Below the pieces are notes generated by a model that was not told where the DNA came from, searched no databases, and saw nothing but the letters and a program-made list of their open reading frames with translations. Position numbers and translations under genes: made by a program. From a bacterium (lineage in GTDB: Bacteria; Chloroflexota; Dormibacteria; Aeolococcales; Bog-877), in assembly GCA_021809895.1 (NCBI GenBank), contig JAJZJU010000011.1, positions 1 to 37,129 on the forward strand: 37,129 nucleotides of DNA, written 5' to 3'. Shown here piece by piece: positions 1-8,794 of this stretch (positions within the stretch are counted from its first letter, which is position 1; each line of letters begins with the position of its first letter).

Positions 1-186
1 ACCGCTTCCGCGGTGATTGCTCCAGAGGACTCCCCGGTGGTGGAGGCGGCCGCCGAGCCCGCCAAGGCCAAGCCCGCGGCGCGCAAGCGCGCGGTCGCGG
101 TCAAGGAGACCCAGGTGGCGGGCGAGGAGCCGGCGGCCAAGCCCAAGCCGGCGCGCAAGCCGGCCGCCAAGAAGGAGGACAGCTGA
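1..186 (+). CDS. rpsC: 30S ribosomal protein uS3 (S3), C-terminal tail only
   Basis: An open frame runs from base 1 to a TGA at 184-186 and encodes the last 61 residues of a protein that begins outside the window. The residues are almost all Ala, Lys, Pro, Arg, Glu and Val, a disordered basic tail. No conserved uS3 domain is visible, so the call rests on position: rpsC directly precedes rplP in nearly all bacterial S10 operons, and low-complexity tails on uS3 are common in high-GC lineages. The stop lies one base before the rplP start, and the rplP ribosome-binding site (AGGAGG, 173-178) sits inside this tail. Confidence 0.8.
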   Translation, partial: TASAVIAPEDSPVVEAAAEPAKAKPAARKRAVAVKETQVAGEEPAAKPKPARKPAAKKEDS

Positions 187-187
187 G

Positions 188-625
188 ATGCTGATCCCGA
201 GGCGCCCCGCGCACCGCAAGGTGCACCGCGGGCGCATGACAGGGGCGGCCCATCGGGGCTCGACTCTCGCCTTCGGCACCTTCGGCCTCCAGGCGCTCGA
301 GCCCTGCTGGATGACCAACCGCCAGATCGAGGCGGCCAGGCGTGCCATGACGCGCCACGTCCGCCGTGGTGGCAAGATCTGGATCCGGGTCTTCCCCGAC
401 AAGCCGATCACCAAAAAGCCGGCCGAGACCAGGATGGGTTCCGGTAAGGGCAACCCCGAGGGCTGGGTGTCGGTCATCAAGCCGGGGCGGATTCTCTTCG
501 AGATGGATGGCGTGGGCGAGGACACGGCCCGCGAGGCGATGCGCCTGGCCGCCCACAAGCTTCCGGTCAAGACCCGGTTCGTCGCCCTGGAGGAGACCGT
601 CTCCGCCGCGGAGGCCGAGGCATGA
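188..625 (+). CDS. rplP: 50S ribosomal protein uL16 (L16)
   Basis: This 145-residue protein has the family's usual length. It belongs to the large subunit near the A-site tRNA and the base of the L7/L12 stalk. It starts [16 protein letters not shown] and contains the conserved [20 protein letters not shown] block and the [12 protein letters not shown] block, both diagnostic of uL16. The ATG at 188 is preceded by AGGAGG with nine bases of spacing; a longer open frame upstream overlaps rpsC and is not used. Its stop overlaps the rpmC start as ATGA, which suggests translational coupling. Confidence 0.98.
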   Translation: MLIPRRPAHRKVHRGRMTGAAHRGSTLAFGTFGLQALEPCWMTNRQIEAARRAMTRHVRRGGKIWIRVFPDKPITKKPAETRMGSGKGNPEGWVSVIKPGRILFEMDGVGEDTAREAMRLAAHKLPVKTRFVALEETVSAAEAEA

Positions 626-849
626 GCAAGCATCGCGACGAGTTGCAGCTACTGCGCGACATGGACGACTACGGTCTGACCCAGACTCTGGCCGAGCGAC
701 GGCAGGAGCTGCTGCAGCTGCGGCTGCAGCGCGCCACCGGCCAGCTGGAGCAGCACCGCAGGATTAGGGAGGTGCGCCGGGGAATAGCCCGGGTGATCAC
801 CCTGCTTCGGGGTCGGCAGCTGGCGGACCTGATGGAGGAGGCCAAGTGA
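622..849 (+). CDS. rpmC: 50S ribosomal protein uL29 (L29)
   Basis: A 75-residue, mostly helical, highly charged protein that sits at the polypeptide exit tunnel, where it helps form the docking site for trigger factor and SRP. The C-terminal half ([20 protein letters not shown], then [14 protein letters not shown]) matches the uL29 signature of two packed helices. It overlaps rplP by four bases at its ATG and overlaps the GTG start of rpsQ at its own stop. Its place between rplP and rpsQ is the universal one. Confidence 0.96.
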   Translation: MSKHRDELQLLRDMDDYGLTQTLAERRQELLQLRLQRATGQLEQHRRIREVRRGIARVITLLRGRQLADLMEEAK

Positions 850-1121
850 GCGAGACCCAAGAGCAGATCGCTCGGGCCCGGCGCAAGGTGCGGGTGGGTC
901 TGGTGGTCAGCGACAAGATGGAGAAGACAGTGGTGGTGCAGGTGGAGGACCTTCGAGCCCACAACCTGTACCGCAAGGTGCTGCGCCGCAGCCGCCGCTT
1001 CCAGGCCCATGACGAGGTCAACGAGTGCCGCGTCGGGGACCGGGTTCGGATCATGGAGACCAGGCCGCTCAGCCGCACCAAGCGCTGGCGCGTGGTCGAG
1101 ATCGTCGAGAGGGCGCGCTGA
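846..1121 (+). CDS. rpsQ: 30S ribosomal protein uS17 (S17)
   Basis: A 91-residue OB-fold protein that binds 16S rRNA early in 30S assembly. The core starts [19 protein letters not shown], followed by a basic loop ([17 protein letters not shown]) and [20 protein letters not shown], all typical of uS17. The start is GTG at 846, overlapping the rpmC stop as GTGA. Length and context agree with the family. The gene ends three bases before rplN. Confidence 0.97.
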   Translation: MSETQEQIARARRKVRVGLVVSDKMEKTVVVQVEDLRAHNLYRKVLRRSRRFQAHDEVNECRVGDRVRIMETRPLSRTKRWRVVEIVERAR

Positions 1122-1124
1122 GCC

Positions 1125-1493
1125 ATGATCCAGCAGGAAACAGTGCTCAAGGTGGCCGACAACAGCGGGGCGAGGGAGATCCTCTGCATCAGGGTGTTGG
1201 GCGGCTCATACCGCCGCTACGCCTCTTTGGGCGACATCATCGTGGCCGCGGTCAAGGTGGCCCAGCCCAACTCGGCGGTGAAGAAGGGAGACGTGGTCAA
1301 GGCGGTGGTGGTCAGGACCGCCAAGGAGTGCCGCCGCGTCGACGGCACCAGGATCCGCTTCGACGATAACGCCGCGGTCCTGATCAACCCCCAGAACAAC
1401 CCGCGCGGCACCCGCATCTTCGGGCCGGTGGCGCGCGAGCTGCGGGAGCGCAACTTCATGAAGATCGTGTCACTAGCCCCGGAGGTGCTCTGA
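1125..1493 (+). CDS. rplN: 50S ribosomal protein uL14 (L14)
   Basis: A 122-residue protein of standard uL14 length, located at the subunit interface near helix h14 of 16S rRNA. The start [19 protein letters not shown], the [13 protein letters not shown] segment and the end segment ([20 protein letters not shown]) are all hallmark uL14 sequences. The ATG at 1125 follows the rpsQ stop by three bases. The GTG start of rplX follows its stop by two bases, so the cluster is read as one transcript. Confidence 0.98.
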   Translation: MIQQETVLKVADNSGAREILCIRVLGGSYRRYASLGDIIVAAVKVAQPNSAVKKGDVVKAVVVRTAKECRRVDGTRIRFDDNAAVLINPQNNPRGTRIFGPVARELRERNFMKIVSLAPEVL

Positions 1494-1495
1494 GA

Positions 1496-1876
1496 GTGCC
1501 CGTCCAGAAGCCCCAGCACCGTCCCCACGTGCGCAGCCTCGACATCCGCTCCGGCGACACCGTGGTTGTGATCTCCGGCAGCGAGCGGGGCCGCCGCGGA
1601 GTGGTCCAGCGCACCTTCTCGGCGGAGGGCCGGATCGTGGTCGCCGGGGTCAACATCCGCAAGCGCCACCAGCGGGCCGGCCAGCAGGCCGGAGGGACCA
1701 CCGCCATGCAGGGTGGTATCGTTGACTTCCCCGCGCCGATGCACTACAGCAACGTGCAGTTGGTGTGCAATCGCTGCGATCAGCCGACCAGGCTGGGCCG
1801 CCGGTTGGAGGGGGAGCAATACGTGCCCTACTGCAAGCGCTGCGGTGAGGCCTACCTGAGAGGACCCCGCGCATGA
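1496..1876 (+). CDS. rplX: 50S ribosomal protein uL24 (L24), zinc-ribbon form
   Basis: A 126-residue assembly-initiator protein near the peptide exit tunnel. A KOW motif lies at about residues 18-50 ([20 protein letters not shown]). The C-terminal part carries two CxxC pairs at C91/C94 and C113/C116, forming a zinc ribbon that many bacteria have lost, so this is the C+ form. The start is GTG at 1496. The stop overlaps the rplE ATG. No close alternative start is better placed. Confidence 0.96.
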   Translation: MPVQKPQHRPHVRSLDIRSGDTVVVISGSERGRRGVVQRTFSAEGRIVVAGVNIRKRHQRAGQQAGGTTAMQGGIVDFPAPMHYSNVQLVCNRCDQPTRLGRRLEGEQYVPYCKRCGEAYLRGPRA

Positions 1877-2427
1877 GCCCGAACGCTGCCCCACCTCGGT
1901 TTGTGGAGACCTACAGAGAGACCGTGGTGCCGGCTCTGATCACCGAGTTCGGCTACCTCAACGTCATGCAGGTGCCCAAGCTGGAGAAGATCGTGGTCAA
2001 CGTCGGGGTCGGCGAGGCCACCCAGAACGGCAAGGCACTGGACGCCGCTTCGACGGACCTGCGCATCATCACCGGCCAGCAGCCGACGGTGCGCAAGGCC
2101 AAGAAGTCGGTGGCCGCCTTCAAGCTGCGGGCGGGGATGCCGATCGGGGTCAAGGTGACCCTGCGGGGAGCTCGCATGATGGAGTTCCTGGATCGCCTGA
2201 TCAGCGTGGCGCTGCCCAGGATCCGCGACTTTCGCGGGATCACGGCGCGCTTCGACGGTCACGGCAACATGACCCTGGGCCTGCACGAGCAGCTGGTGTT
2301 CCCGGAGATCGACTACGACAAGATCGACAAGCTGCGAGGGCTCGAGATCACGATTGTGACCACCGCCAAGACGGATGCCGAGGGGCGCAGCCTGCTGGCC
2401 GCCTTGGGCATGCCGTTCAGGCGCTAG
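1873..2427 (+). CDS. rplE: 50S ribosomal protein uL5 (L5)
   Basis: This 184-residue protein binds 5S rRNA and contacts P-site tRNA in the central protuberance. Diagnostic stretches are the [11 protein letters not shown] block near residue 38, [33 protein letters not shown] and the end [20 protein letters not shown]. Length is normal for uL5. The ATG at 1873 overlaps the rplX stop by four bases. The next gene, rpsZ, follows after an 11-base gap that holds a GGGAGG ribosome-binding site. Confidence 0.98.
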   Translation: MSPNAAPPRFVETYRETVVPALITEFGYLNVMQVPKLEKIVVNVGVGEATQNGKALDAASTDLRIITGQQPTVRKAKKSVAAFKLRAGMPIGVKVTLRGARMMEFLDRLISVALPRIRDFRGITARFDGHGNMTLGLHEQLVFPEIDYDKIDKLRGLEITIVTTAKTDAEGRSLLAALGMPFRR

Positions 2428-2438
2428 GGAGGCTCGAG

Positions 2439-2624
2439 ATGGCCAAGAAGTCGAAGATTATGGCCAGCCGGCGGGCTCCCCGGTTCCCCGTGCAGGCTCG
2501 CAGTCGCTGCAACCTGTGCGGCCGTCCCCGTGGCTACATGCGCAAGTTCGGCCTCTGCCGGATCTGCTTTAGAATTCACGCCTCCCAGGGACAGATCCCC
2601 GGGGTGCGGAAGTCGAGTTGGTAG
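2439..2624 (+). CDS. rpsZ: 30S ribosomal protein uS14, type Z (zinc-binding, short)
   Basis: A 61-residue protein of the short, zinc-containing uS14 type. The zinc ligands are two CxxC pairs at C24/C27 and C40/C43, and the ending PGVRKSSW is the family signature. It assembles late into the 30S head. The short C+ form in the spc cluster is the ancestral arrangement; many Proteobacteria carry a longer zinc-free form instead. A GGGAGG site lies upstream of the ATG. Confidence 0.98.
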   Translation: MAKKSKIMASRRAPRFPVQARSRCNLCGRPRGYMRKFGLCRICFRIHASQGQIPGVRKSSW

Positions 2625-2631
2625 GAAGCCG

Positions 2632-3027
2632 ATGCTGAGTGATCCGATCGCCGACATGTTGACCCGCGTGCGCAACGCCAACCTGGCCGGGCACGAGCGG
2701 GTGGAGATGCCCGCCAGCAAGGTCAAGGTGGAGATTGCGCGCGTCCTCCAGGAGGAGGGTTACATCCGCAGCTTCGGGACCACTGAGGACGACGCCCACC
2801 GCCAGCTCTGGCTGGATCTGAAGCGTGCCACCAAGGAGGGCCGGGCGCTGACCGGGCTGAAGCGGGTGAGCCGCCCGGGACTCAGGGTGTATCGCGGCCG
2901 CCAGGAGATCCCCCGTGTCCTGGGGGGGCTGGGGACCGCCATCGTGTCCACTCCCAGGGGAATCATGTCCGGGCGCGAGGCGCGCCGGCTCGGCATTGGC
3001 GGCGAAGTCCTCGCCGAGATCTGGTAG
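2632..3027 (+). CDS. rpsH: 30S ribosomal protein uS8 (S8)
   Basis: This 131-residue protein binds the central domain of 16S rRNA and in E. coli also represses spc operon translation. It starts [17 protein letters not shown] and contains [15 protein letters not shown] and the strongly conserved [14 protein letters not shown] near the end. The ATG at 2632 gives the normal family length; the open frame continues upstream to 2530 but that part overlaps rpsZ and has no uS8 similarity. The gap to rpsZ is seven bases. Confidence 0.98.
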   Translation: MLSDPIADMLTRVRNANLAGHERVEMPASKVKVEIARVLQEEGYIRSFGTTEDDAHRQLWLDLKRATKEGRALTGLKRVSRPGLRVYRGRQEIPRVLGGLGTAIVSTPRGIMSGREARRLGIGGEVLAEIW

Positions 3028-3035
3028 GGGCTGAG

Positions 3036-3584
3036 ATGTCACGCATCGGAAGATCGCCGATCCCGGTTCCCAGCGGGGTCACCGTGACCATCGAGGGCCA
3101 GAACGTCCGGGTCACCGGGCCGCTGGGTGAGATGGGCAGGGCGCTGCCCTATCCGATCAAGGCTCGCCAGGAGGGGTCCGAGATCCTTGTCGAGCGTCCC
3201 ACCGACTCCTCGACCCATCGCTCTCTGCATGGGTTGAGCCGCACTCTGGTCGCCAACATGGTGACGGGTGTGACCACTGGCTTCCGGCGCGAGCTGGAGC
3301 TGCAGGGGGTGGGCTACCGGGCGGCGCTGCAGGGGACAGACCTGCAGCTGCAGCTGGGCTACTCGCATCCCATACGGATCACGCCGCTGCCCGGCCTGAA
3401 GGTGGAGGTCCCCGAGCCGACCAGGATCGCGGTCTCCGGAATGGACAAGGAGTCGGTGGGCCAGCTGGCCGCCAAGATCCGCTCCACCAGGCCCCCCGAG
3501 CCCTACAAGGGCAAGGGTGTCAGGTACCGGGGCGAGGTGGTCAGGCGCAAGGCCGGCAAGAGTGGCAAGGGGGCTAAGGCCTGA
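3036..3584 (+). CDS. rplF: 50S ribosomal protein uL6 (L6)
   Basis: A 182-residue protein with the two-fold repeated uL6 architecture, located near the sarcin-ricin loop and GTPase centre. Typical segments are [15 protein letters not shown] at the start, ELQGVGYRA near residue 88, LGYSHPI, and the ending block [15 protein letters not shown] with a basic Lys-rich tail. Length is as expected. The ATG at 3036 follows a short GGGGCTGAG leader after rpsH. Its stop is one base before the rplR ATG. Confidence 0.98.
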   Translation: MSRIGRSPIPVPSGVTVTIEGQNVRVTGPLGEMGRALPYPIKARQEGSEILVERPTDSSTHRSLHGLSRTLVANMVTGVTTGFRRELELQGVGYRAALQGTDLQLQLGYSHPIRITPLPGLKVEVPEPTRIAVSGMDKESVGQLAAKIRSTRPPEPYKGKGVRYRGEVVRRKAGKSGKGAKA

Positions 3585-3585
3585 T

Positions 3586-3942
3586 ATGAGCATCACAGAT
3601 AGAGACGGCGCGCGTCAGCACCGGCACCGGCGGGTGCGCCGGCGGGTGGCCGGCACCGCCGAGCGACCGCGTCTTTGTGTGTACCGCAGCCTGCGCCACG
3701 TATATGCCCAGGTGGTGGATGACAGCAGCGGCCGCACCCTGGTTGCCGCCAGCACCGCCGAGGGGCAGGTGTCGCCCAAGGGCTCGAACAAGGCCAGCGC
3801 GGCTGCCGTGGGAACCGCGGTCGCCGAGCGGGCGGTGGCGGCGGGGGTACGGCGGGTCGTCTTCGACCGGGGTGGATACCTGTACCATGGTCGAGTTCAA
3901 GCCCTAGCCGACGCGGCCCGAGCGGCCGGTCTGGAATTCTGA
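3586..3942 (+). CDS. rplR: 50S ribosomal protein uL18 (L18)
   Basis: A 118-residue 5S rRNA-binding protein of the central protuberance. The basic N-terminus ([20 protein letters not shown]) and the C-terminal [20 protein letters not shown] block are diagnostic. The ATG at 3586 gives the typical length; the open frame extends upstream into rplF without family similarity. rpsE follows after 10 bases, with GAAGG as a possible ribosome-binding site. Confidence 0.97.
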   Translation: MSITDRDGARQHRHRRVRRRVAGTAERPRLCVYRSLRHVYAQVVDDSSGRTLVAASTAEGQVSPKGSNKASAAAVGTAVAERAVAAGVRRVVFDRGGYLYHGRVQALADAARAAGLEF

Positions 3943-3952
3943 AGGCAGTTTC

Positions 3953-4513
3953 ATGAGTATGAATATGGCGCGCTCTGACCGCGAGGCCAGGAGCGAGTTC
4001 TCCGAGCGGGTGGTGAGCCTCAACCGCGTGGCCAAGGTGGTCCAGGGCGGTCGCCGGTTCTCCTTCTCCGCCCTGGTGGTGGTCGGCGACGGCGCCGGCC
4101 GCGTGGGCGCCGGCCTGGGCAAGGCGGGCGAGGTCCCCGAGGCCATTCGCAAGGGTGTCGACGACGCCAAGAAGCACATGATCCAGGTTCCGATGGTGGG
4201 TCGCACCATCCCCCACGCGGTGCTGCGCAAGGAGGGGGCCGCCCGGGTCCTGCTGCGTCCGGCATCGCCGGGAACCGGGGTCATCTCCGGAGGCGCGATG
4301 CGCGCCGTTGTGGAGCTGGCCGGGATCAAGGACATCCTCACCAAGTCGCTGGGCAGCGACAACTCGATCAACACCGTGCGCGCCACCATCGAGGCCCTCA
4401 AGGAGCTCCGCACCGCGGAGACGGTGGCGCGGTTGCGCGGCAAGACGCTGGCCGAGCTCGGGGTCAGGCCATCTCAGGCAGCTGTCGCGGCTGCGGAGCC
4501 GGCCGGTGAGTGA
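3953..4513 (+). CDS. rpsE: 30S ribosomal protein uS5 (S5)
   Basis: A 186-residue protein important for decoding fidelity and mRNA unwinding at the entry channel. The N-terminal double-stranded RNA-binding fold shows [20 protein letters not shown] and [21 protein letters not shown]; the C-terminal domain shows [15 protein letters not shown] and the [15 protein letters not shown] block. Two in-frame ATG codons lie close together (3953 and 3959); the first is better spaced from the upstream GAAGG. A short Ala-rich tail follows the conserved part. Confidence 0.98.
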   Translation: MSMNMARSDREARSEFSERVVSLNRVAKVVQGGRRFSFSALVVVGDGAGRVGAGLGKAGEVPEAIRKGVDDAKKHMIQVPMVGRTIPHAVLRKEGAARVLLRPASPGTGVISGGAMRAVVELAGIKDILTKSLGSDNSINTVRATIEALKELRTAETVARLRGKTLAELGVRPSQAAVAAAEPAGE

Positions 4514-4517
4514 GGAC

Positions 4518-4718
4518 ATGCTCCGGATCACCTGGACCAAGAGTGCCATCGGCTATGCCGAGAACCAGAAGCGCACCATCGCCGCTCTGGGGCTGCACCG
4601 CCTGCACCAGACGGTGGAGCACCAGGACAGCCCCTCCATCCGGGGGATGATCCTGACCGTGCCCCACTTGGTGAAGGTCGAGGGCGGGTCGAAAGCCGCC
4701 GCGGAGGACCCCCGGTGA
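4518..4718 (+). CDS. rpmD: 50S ribosomal protein uL30 (L30)
   Basis: A 66-residue protein of normal uL30 size. It begins [20 protein letters not shown] and contains [20 protein letters not shown] and the VPHLVKVE end. It lies between rpsE and rplO, as in other bacteria that retain this gene. I chose ATG 4518 because it matches the family N-terminus; an in-frame GTG at 4506 that overlaps rpsE is a possible alternative adding four residues. The stop overlaps the GTG start of rplO. Confidence 0.95.
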   Translation: MLRITWTKSAIGYAENQKRTIAALGLHRLHQTVEHQDSPSIRGMILTVPHLVKVEGGSKAAAEDPR

Positions 4719-5218
4719 GACTGGATCAGGTCCAGCCGGCCAAGGGCAGCCGGCGCCAGCGCAAGCGAGTCGGCCGGGGTATCTCGGCAGGCGGCGGAAA
4801 GACCGCCGGCAGGGGCCAGAAGGGGCAGGGGGCACGCAGCTCCTCGAGCGTTCCACGGGCCTTCGAGGGTGGGCAGATGCCGCTCAGCCAGAGGGTTCCC
4901 AAGCTGAGGGGCTTCTACAACCGTTTTCGGGTCGAATACCAGGTGGTCAACTGCGGCAAGCTCAAGCGCTTCGGGGAGGGAGCCACAGTGGACCTGGAGG
5001 CGCTCCGGCAGGCGGGCTTGGTGCGCCAGGCGGGGCTGCCGGTGAAGCTGCTGGCCGGTGGGGGCACCCCTCCCAAGCTCACCATCAGGGTCCACCGGGC
5101 CAGTGCGGCCGCCAGGGCGTCCATCGAGGGCGCCGGAGGATCAGTCGAGCTCCTGGAGGCTGAGCCGGCTGTGGCCGGGCCCGAGTCCTCCAACGGAGGA
5201 CAGGTTAGCGAGCCATGA
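4715..5218 (+). CDS. rplO: 50S ribosomal protein uL15 (L15)
   Basis: A 167-residue protein that stabilises 23S rRNA late in assembly. The long basic, glycine-rich N-terminus ([19 protein letters not shown], then [18 protein letters not shown]) threads into rRNA and is diagnostic; the globular C-terminal half contains [20 protein letters not shown]. The GTG at 4715 overlaps the rpmD stop. The last 25 or so residues are an Ala/Glu/Pro-rich extension beyond the usual end. The stop overlaps the secY ATG. Confidence 0.97.
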   Translation: MRLDQVQPAKGSRRQRKRVGRGISAGGGKTAGRGQKGQGARSSSSVPRAFEGGQMPLSQRVPKLRGFYNRFRVEYQVVNCGKLKRFGEGATVDLEALRQAGLVRQAGLPVKLLAGGGTPPKLTIRVHRASAAARASIEGAGGSVELLEAEPAVAGPESSNGGQVSEP

Positions 5219-6567
5219 ACCTGTTCGGTGCGCTCCGCGCCGCCATGCAGGTCCCCGAGCTTCGCCGTAAGCTCCTGATCACGATAGGGCTGGTCATAGC
5301 CTTTCGGATGCTGGCGACGATCACCATCCCCGGCGTCAATGCCCTGGCCCTCAAGCAGCTCTTCGCCAGCAACAGCATCCTGGGGCTGGTCAACCTCTTT
5401 TCCGGCAGCGGCTTCGGCACCGGTGGCAACGCCGGCATCTCGATCGTGGCCCTGGGGCTTAACCCCTACATCAACGCCACCATCATCATGCAGCTGATGA
5501 CCGTGATCTCGACTCGGGTCAAGGAGATGTCCAAGGAGGGCGACCTGGGCCGGCGCCGGCTCACCCAGTACGCGCGCTACCTGACGGTCCTGCTGGCTCT
5601 GCTGCAGTCCTTCGGCTACACCCGCCTGTTCGAGACCTTCACCTTCCAGGGGCAGAACATCCTCTCCCCGACCACCTCCTTTCCGGCGACGGTCGGCATC
5701 ATCCTGATCCTGACCGGGGGGACCGTGATCATGATGTGGTTCGGCGAGCTGATCACCGAGTACGGCCTCGGCAACGGGGTCTCGATCATCATCATGGTCG
5801 GGATCGTGGCCCAGATCCCCAACGGGTTGATCACCTTCACCAACGGCGGCCACAGCCAGACCTTCACCATCTTCATCTTCGCCGTGATCGGGATCCTGGT
5901 TGCGGCGGGGATCATCTTCGTGCAGCAGGCGACCCGCAAGATCCCCATCCAGTCCTCGCAGAGGGTGGTGGGCCGGCAGGTCTACCAGGGGCGCAGCAGC
6001 TTTCTGCCCCTGCGGGTCAACCAGGCCGGCGTGATCCCGATCATCTTCGCCATCTCCATCATGTTCTTTCCCACCTTGTTCGCCAATTTCTTCCTGCCCG
6101 CGGTGGGGCAGACCGGGGGAGTGGTGGGCCAGCTGGCGACCTGGTTCCACACCTACTGGAACCCCGTGGGCCCGAGCCTGGCCGTCGACATCGGATATGA
6201 GGTGATCTACTTCGCCCTCATCATGGGCTTCACCTTCTTCTACACCGCCGTAACCTTCGACCCCGAGGACGCCGCCGACAACCTCAAGAAGAGCGCCACC
6301 TACATCCCGGGGATCCGTCCCGGGGCGGCGACCGCCCAGTACCTGGCCCGGGTCATGAGCCGGATCACGCTGGCGGGCGCCATCTTCCTGGGCGTGGTCA
6401 CGGTCGTGCTCCCTCTGCTGACGGCCTTCCTGACCGGCCAGCAGCCCAACACCGGCCTCTATCTGGGTGGCACTGCGGTCCTGATCGTGGTCGGCGTGTC
6501 ACTCGACACCATGAAGCAGCTGGAGACCCAGCTCTTGATGCGCCAGTACCGAGGCTTCATCCGCTGA
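5215..6567 (+). CDS. secY: Protein translocase channel subunit SecY
   Basis: The 450-residue pore subunit of the SecYEG translocon, an inner-membrane protein with ten predicted helices. Landmarks are TIPGVNALALKQLF (first periplasmic part), the conserved LGLNPYINATIIMQLM of helix 2, RLTQYARYLTVLLAL, MWFGELITEYGLGNGVSIII, and the cytosolic loop FDPEDAADNLKKSATYIPGI that contacts ribosome and SecA. The end is the typical QLLMRQYRGFIR. It is translationally coupled to rplO by an ATGA overlap and is followed by adk, as in most Gram-positive-like gene orders. Confidence 0.99.
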   Translation: MNLFGALRAAMQVPELRRKLLITIGLVIAFRMLATITIPGVNALALKQLFASNSILGLVNLFSGSGFGTGGNAGISIVALGLNPYINATIIMQLMTVISTRVKEMSKEGDLGRRRLTQYARYLTVLLALLQSFGYTRLFETFTFQGQNILSPTTSFPATVGIILILTGGTVIMMWFGELITEYGLGNGVSIIIMVGIVAQIPNGLITFTNGGHSQTFTIFIFAVIGILVAAGIIFVQQATRKIPIQSSQRVVGRQVYQGRSSFLPLRVNQAGVIPIIFAISIMFFPTLFANFFLPAVGQTGGVVGQLATWFHTYWNPVGPSLAVDIGYEVIYFALIMGFTFFYTAVTFDPEDAADNLKKSATYIPGIRPGAATAQYLARVMSRITLAGAIFLGVVTVVLPLLTAFLTGQQPNTGLYLGGTAVLIVVGVSLDTMKQLETQLLMRQYRGFIR

Positions 6568-6586
6568 GGGAGGGACATGGAGAGAC

Positions 6587-7168
6587 ATGGAGGGGAAGGG
6601 ACTGCGGCGCAATCTGATCCTGTTCGGCCCGCCCGGGTCGGGCAAGGGCACTCAGGCGGAGCTGCTTCGTGAGCAGCAGGGCCTCGACCACATCGCTCCC
6701 GGGGACATGCTCAGGGAGCATCGCGCCGCCGGCACCGAGTTGGGCCAGATGGCCTCTTCGTACATGGCGGCCGGCAAGCTGGTGCCTGACGAGGTCATTG
6801 TCAGGATGATCAGGCATCGCCTCGAGGACGGGTCCAGCCCGGAGGGGTTCGTGCTCGACGGCTTTCCCAGGACGGTCGCCCAGGCCCGTGAGCTCCAGCA
6901 GATGCTGGGCGAGATGGAGCGTCCGCTGGATCTGGTGGTGGTGCTGGATGTGCCCGAGGCAGACCTGGTGGCGCGGCTCAGCCGGCGGTCCGGCTTGGAG
7001 CACAGGGAGGACGATCGGCCGGAGGTGGTCACCCAGCGGTTGGCGGTGTACCGCGACCAGACCGAGCCGGTGCTGAAGTATCTGAGCGACCAGGTGCCGG
7101 TGGTGCGCCTGGACGGCACCACCTCGGTGGAGGAGGTCCATCGAAGCCTCATGCAGGTGCTCGTTTGA
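6587..7168 (+). CDS. adk: Adenylate kinase (short-lid form)
   Basis: A 193-residue cytosolic enzyme converting ATP plus AMP to two ADP. The P-loop GPPGSGKGT is at residues 14-22, the AMP-binding segment GFVLDGFPRTVAQA lies near residue 85, and SRRSGLEHREDDRPEVVTQRL carries the catalytic arginines. The lid is short and has no zinc-binding cysteines, and the overall length fits the short-form family found in Actinobacteria and relatives. It follows secY by 19 bases. Its stop overlaps the TTG start of map, so the two are likely coupled. Confidence 0.98.
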   Translation: MEGKGLRRNLILFGPPGSGKGTQAELLREQQGLDHIAPGDMLREHRAAGTELGQMASSYMAAGKLVPDEVIVRMIRHRLEDGSSPEGFVLDGFPRTVAQARELQQMLGEMERPLDLVVVLDVPEADLVARLSRRSGLEHREDDRPEVVTQRLAVYRDQTEPVLKYLSDQVPVVRLDGTTSVEEVHRSLMQVLV

Positions 7169-7935
7169 TCACCCTGAAGCGCTCCGAGGAGGTCGCCCTG
7201 ATGCGAGAGGCGGGGCATCTCCTGGCGGAGGTGCTGGAGGAGCTGGCGGCCATGGTCGCGCCCGGGGTCACCACCTCGGAGCTGGACCGGGCGGCCAACC
7301 GGGCGATCAGGCAGCGGGGGTGCTTCCCGGGCTTCTTGGGCTACGACGGATTTCCCAAGCACCTCTGCGTGTCGGTCAACGAGCAGGTGGTGCACGGGGT
7401 CCCTGGCGGTCTCAGGATCAGAGAGGGGGACCTGGTCAGCCTCGACTGTGGGCTCATCCACCAGGGCTGGTGGGCTGATGCCGGGCTCACCGTCGCTTGC
7501 GGCGAGGTGGACCCGGTCTCCCAGCGGCTCCTGGATGTGACCAGGGAAGCGCTGCGGCGGGGCATCAACGCAGCTCGGCCGGGCAACCGACTGGGCGACA
7601 TCGGGCAGGCGGTCCAGGATCATGTGGAGGCCAACGGCTTCTCGGTGGTGCGCGGCTACACCGGCCACGGAATCGGTCGGGACATGCACGAGGAACCCGA
7701 GGTCCCCAACTACGGCAGGGCGGGCAGGGGCGTGGAGATTCGCCCCGGCCTCTGCATCGCCATCGAGCCGATTGTCAACCAGGGCTCGCCGGGAACCGTG
7801 GTGCAGCCGGACAGATGGACCGTGGTCACCGGAGACGGCCTGCGCTCCTGCTACTTCGAGCACACCCTGGCGATCTCCGAGTCCGGGCCCGAGGTGCTGA
7901 CGACCACCGGGCCCCAGGAGGACTGGGTTGACTGA
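7165..7935 (+). CDS. map: Methionine aminopeptidase, type I
   Basis: A 256-residue dinuclear metalloprotease that removes the initiator methionine from nascent proteins. The five metal ligands are visible as D94 (SLDCG), D105 (WWADAG), H168 (TGHGIG), E201 (AIEP) and E232 (YFEHT); H78 (VVHGVP) is the substrate-contacting histidine. The start is TTG at 7165, overlapping the adk stop as TTGA, and the N-terminus MITLKRSEEVALMREAG fits the family exactly. The secY-adk-map-infA order is widespread in Gram-positive bacteria. Confidence 0.98.
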   Translation: MITLKRSEEVALMREAGHLLAEVLEELAAMVAPGVTTSELDRAANRAIRQRGCFPGFLGYDGFPKHLCVSVNEQVVHGVPGGLRIREGDLVSLDCGLIHQGWWADAGLTVACGEVDPVSQRLLDVTREALRRGINAARPGNRLGDIGQAVQDHVEANGFSVVRGYTGHGIGRDMHEEPEVPNYGRAGRGVEIRPGLCIAIEPIVNQGSPGTVVQPDRWTVVTGDGLRSCYFEHTLAISESGPEVLTTTGPQEDWVD

Positions 7936-7954
7936 GGGGGAGCCCGCGATCAGC

Positions 7955-7960
7955 TATACT
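7955..7960 (+). promoter_or_regulatory. Candidate promoter -10 element upstream of infA
   Basis: TATACT lies in the 56-base gap between map and the chosen infA start and is a one-mismatch match to TATAAT. No good -35 box is found at 16-18 bases; TTGACT at 7928-7933 is 21 bases away, which is too far for normal use. The predicted start of transcription near 7967 would give an infA leader of about 25 bases. It would let the infA-rpmJ-rpsM-rpsK-rpsD-rpoA block be transcribed separately from the upstream genes. Confidence 0.45.
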
Positions 7961-7991
7961 CTTGGCGGGCGAAGCCTGCTCTGGTTTTCGT

Positions 7992-8216
7992 GTGCCCTCT
8001 GACTTGTCTGACCCGGGGATGCTCCAGGGTCGCATCCTTGAACCCTTGCCGAACTCGCTCTTCCGGGTCGAGTTGGAAGGTGGAGACAAGCTGGTGGCTC
8101 ACGCGGCCGGGAGGGCGCGCTTGGCGAGTGTCCGGCTCCTTCCCGGGGATAGGGTCTTGGTCGAGAGGTCGGCCACCGATCCGGGGCGAGGCCGGATATT
8201 GACCAGGTTGGTATGA
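7992..8216 (+). CDS. infA: Translation initiation factor IF-1
   Basis: A 74-residue S1-type OB-fold protein that blocks the 30S A site during initiation. The core GRILEPLPNSLFRVELEGGD, LVAHAAGRARL, LLPGDRVLVE and DPGRGRI matches IF-1 throughout. The start is uncertain: GTG 7992 gives the family's usual length (about 72), ATG 8019 would remove nine residues, and TTG 7962 would extend it past the likely transcription start. None has a convincing ribosome-binding site. The gene sits between map and rpmJ, its common place in Gram-positive-type clusters. Confidence 0.93.
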   Translation: MPSDLSDPGMLQGRILEPLPNSLFRVELEGGDKLVAHAAGRARLASVRLLPGDRVLVERSATDPGRGRILTRLV

Positions 8217-8244
8217 CAAAGCAGCAGTCCGCTAGGAGTACGAG

Positions 8245-8358
8245 ATGAAGGTCCGGGCCTCGGTGAAGAGGATCTGCGACAAGTGCAAGGTTATCCGGCG
8301 CTCCGGGACCGTGCGGGTCATCTGCGAGAACCCCAAGCACAAGCAGCGCCAGGGATAG
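8245..8358 (+). CDS. rpmJ: 50S ribosomal protein bL36 (L36), zinc-binding
   Basis: A 37-residue protein, too short for many gene finders but unmistakable. It begins [19 protein letters not shown] and ends [12 protein letters not shown]11, C14, C27 and H32 form the CCCH zinc site of the C+ form. It binds 23S rRNA near the base of the L7/L12 stalk. AGGAG lies about seven bases before the ATG at 8245, and the TAG at 8356-8358 is seven bases before rpsM. Confidence 0.98.
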   Translation: MKVRASVKRICDKCKVIRRSGTVRVICENPKHKQRQG

Positions 8359-8365
8359 GAGAACA

Positions 8366-8749
8366 ATGGCTCGCATTGCCGGCGTAGACCTCCCGCGGGA
8401 CAAGCGGATCGAGATCGGCCTCACCTACATCTTCGGCATCGGCCCGACCACCAGTCAGAAGCTGCTGCGGTCGGCCCAGATCGACCCCGGGATCAAGGTC
8501 AACGACCTGAGCGAGGCTCAGGTGAGCCGCCTGCGGGACGTGATCGCCAAGGAGATGCCGGGCCGGGTCGAGGGCGACCTCCGCCGTCAGGTGGCCCTCA
8601 ACATCAAGCGGCTGATGGAGATCGGCACCTACCGGGGCCTGCGCCACCGGCGCGGCCTGCCGGTGCGGGGACAGCGCACCAGGACCAACGCCCGGTCGCG
8701 CCGCGGCCCGCGCAAGACGGTCGGCGTGCGGCGGAAGAAGGGCAAGTAA
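8366..8749 (+). CDS. rpsM: 30S ribosomal protein uS13 (S13)
   Basis: A 127-residue protein of the 30S head that contacts P-site tRNA and the large subunit. Key segments are [34 protein letters not shown] (helix-two-turn-helix), the [19 protein letters not shown] block and the basic tail [18 protein letters not shown] 8366 gives the standard length. It begins the rpsM-rpsK-rpsD-rpoA-rplQ alpha operon order. Confidence 0.98.
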   Translation: MARIAGVDLPRDKRIEIGLTYIFGIGPTTSQKLLRSAQIDPGIKVNDLSEAQVSRLRDVIAKEMPGRVEGDLRRQVALNIKRLMEIGTYRGLRHRRGLPVRGQRTRTNARSRRGPRKTVGVRRKKGK

Positions 8750-8753
8750 CCCA

Positions 8754-8775
8754 CCGGCCTGCGTCAGCGGGCCGG
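8754..8775 (+). other. Short GC hairpin between rpsM and rpsK
   Basis: CCGGCC at 8754-8759 can pair with GGCCGG at 8770-8775 across a ten-base loop, in the 45-base gap between rpsM and rpsK. No run of T follows, so it is not a normal terminator. It may be a minor RNA structure or chance in GC-rich DNA. Confidence 0.25.
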
Positions 8776-8794
8776 ACTAGAGCGAGGAGACGGT

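Noticed and set aside
7928-7960. TTGACT and TATACT as one complete sigma-70 promoter before infA
   Set aside because: The spacer is 21 bases, too long for a standard promoter, so only the -10 element is reported.
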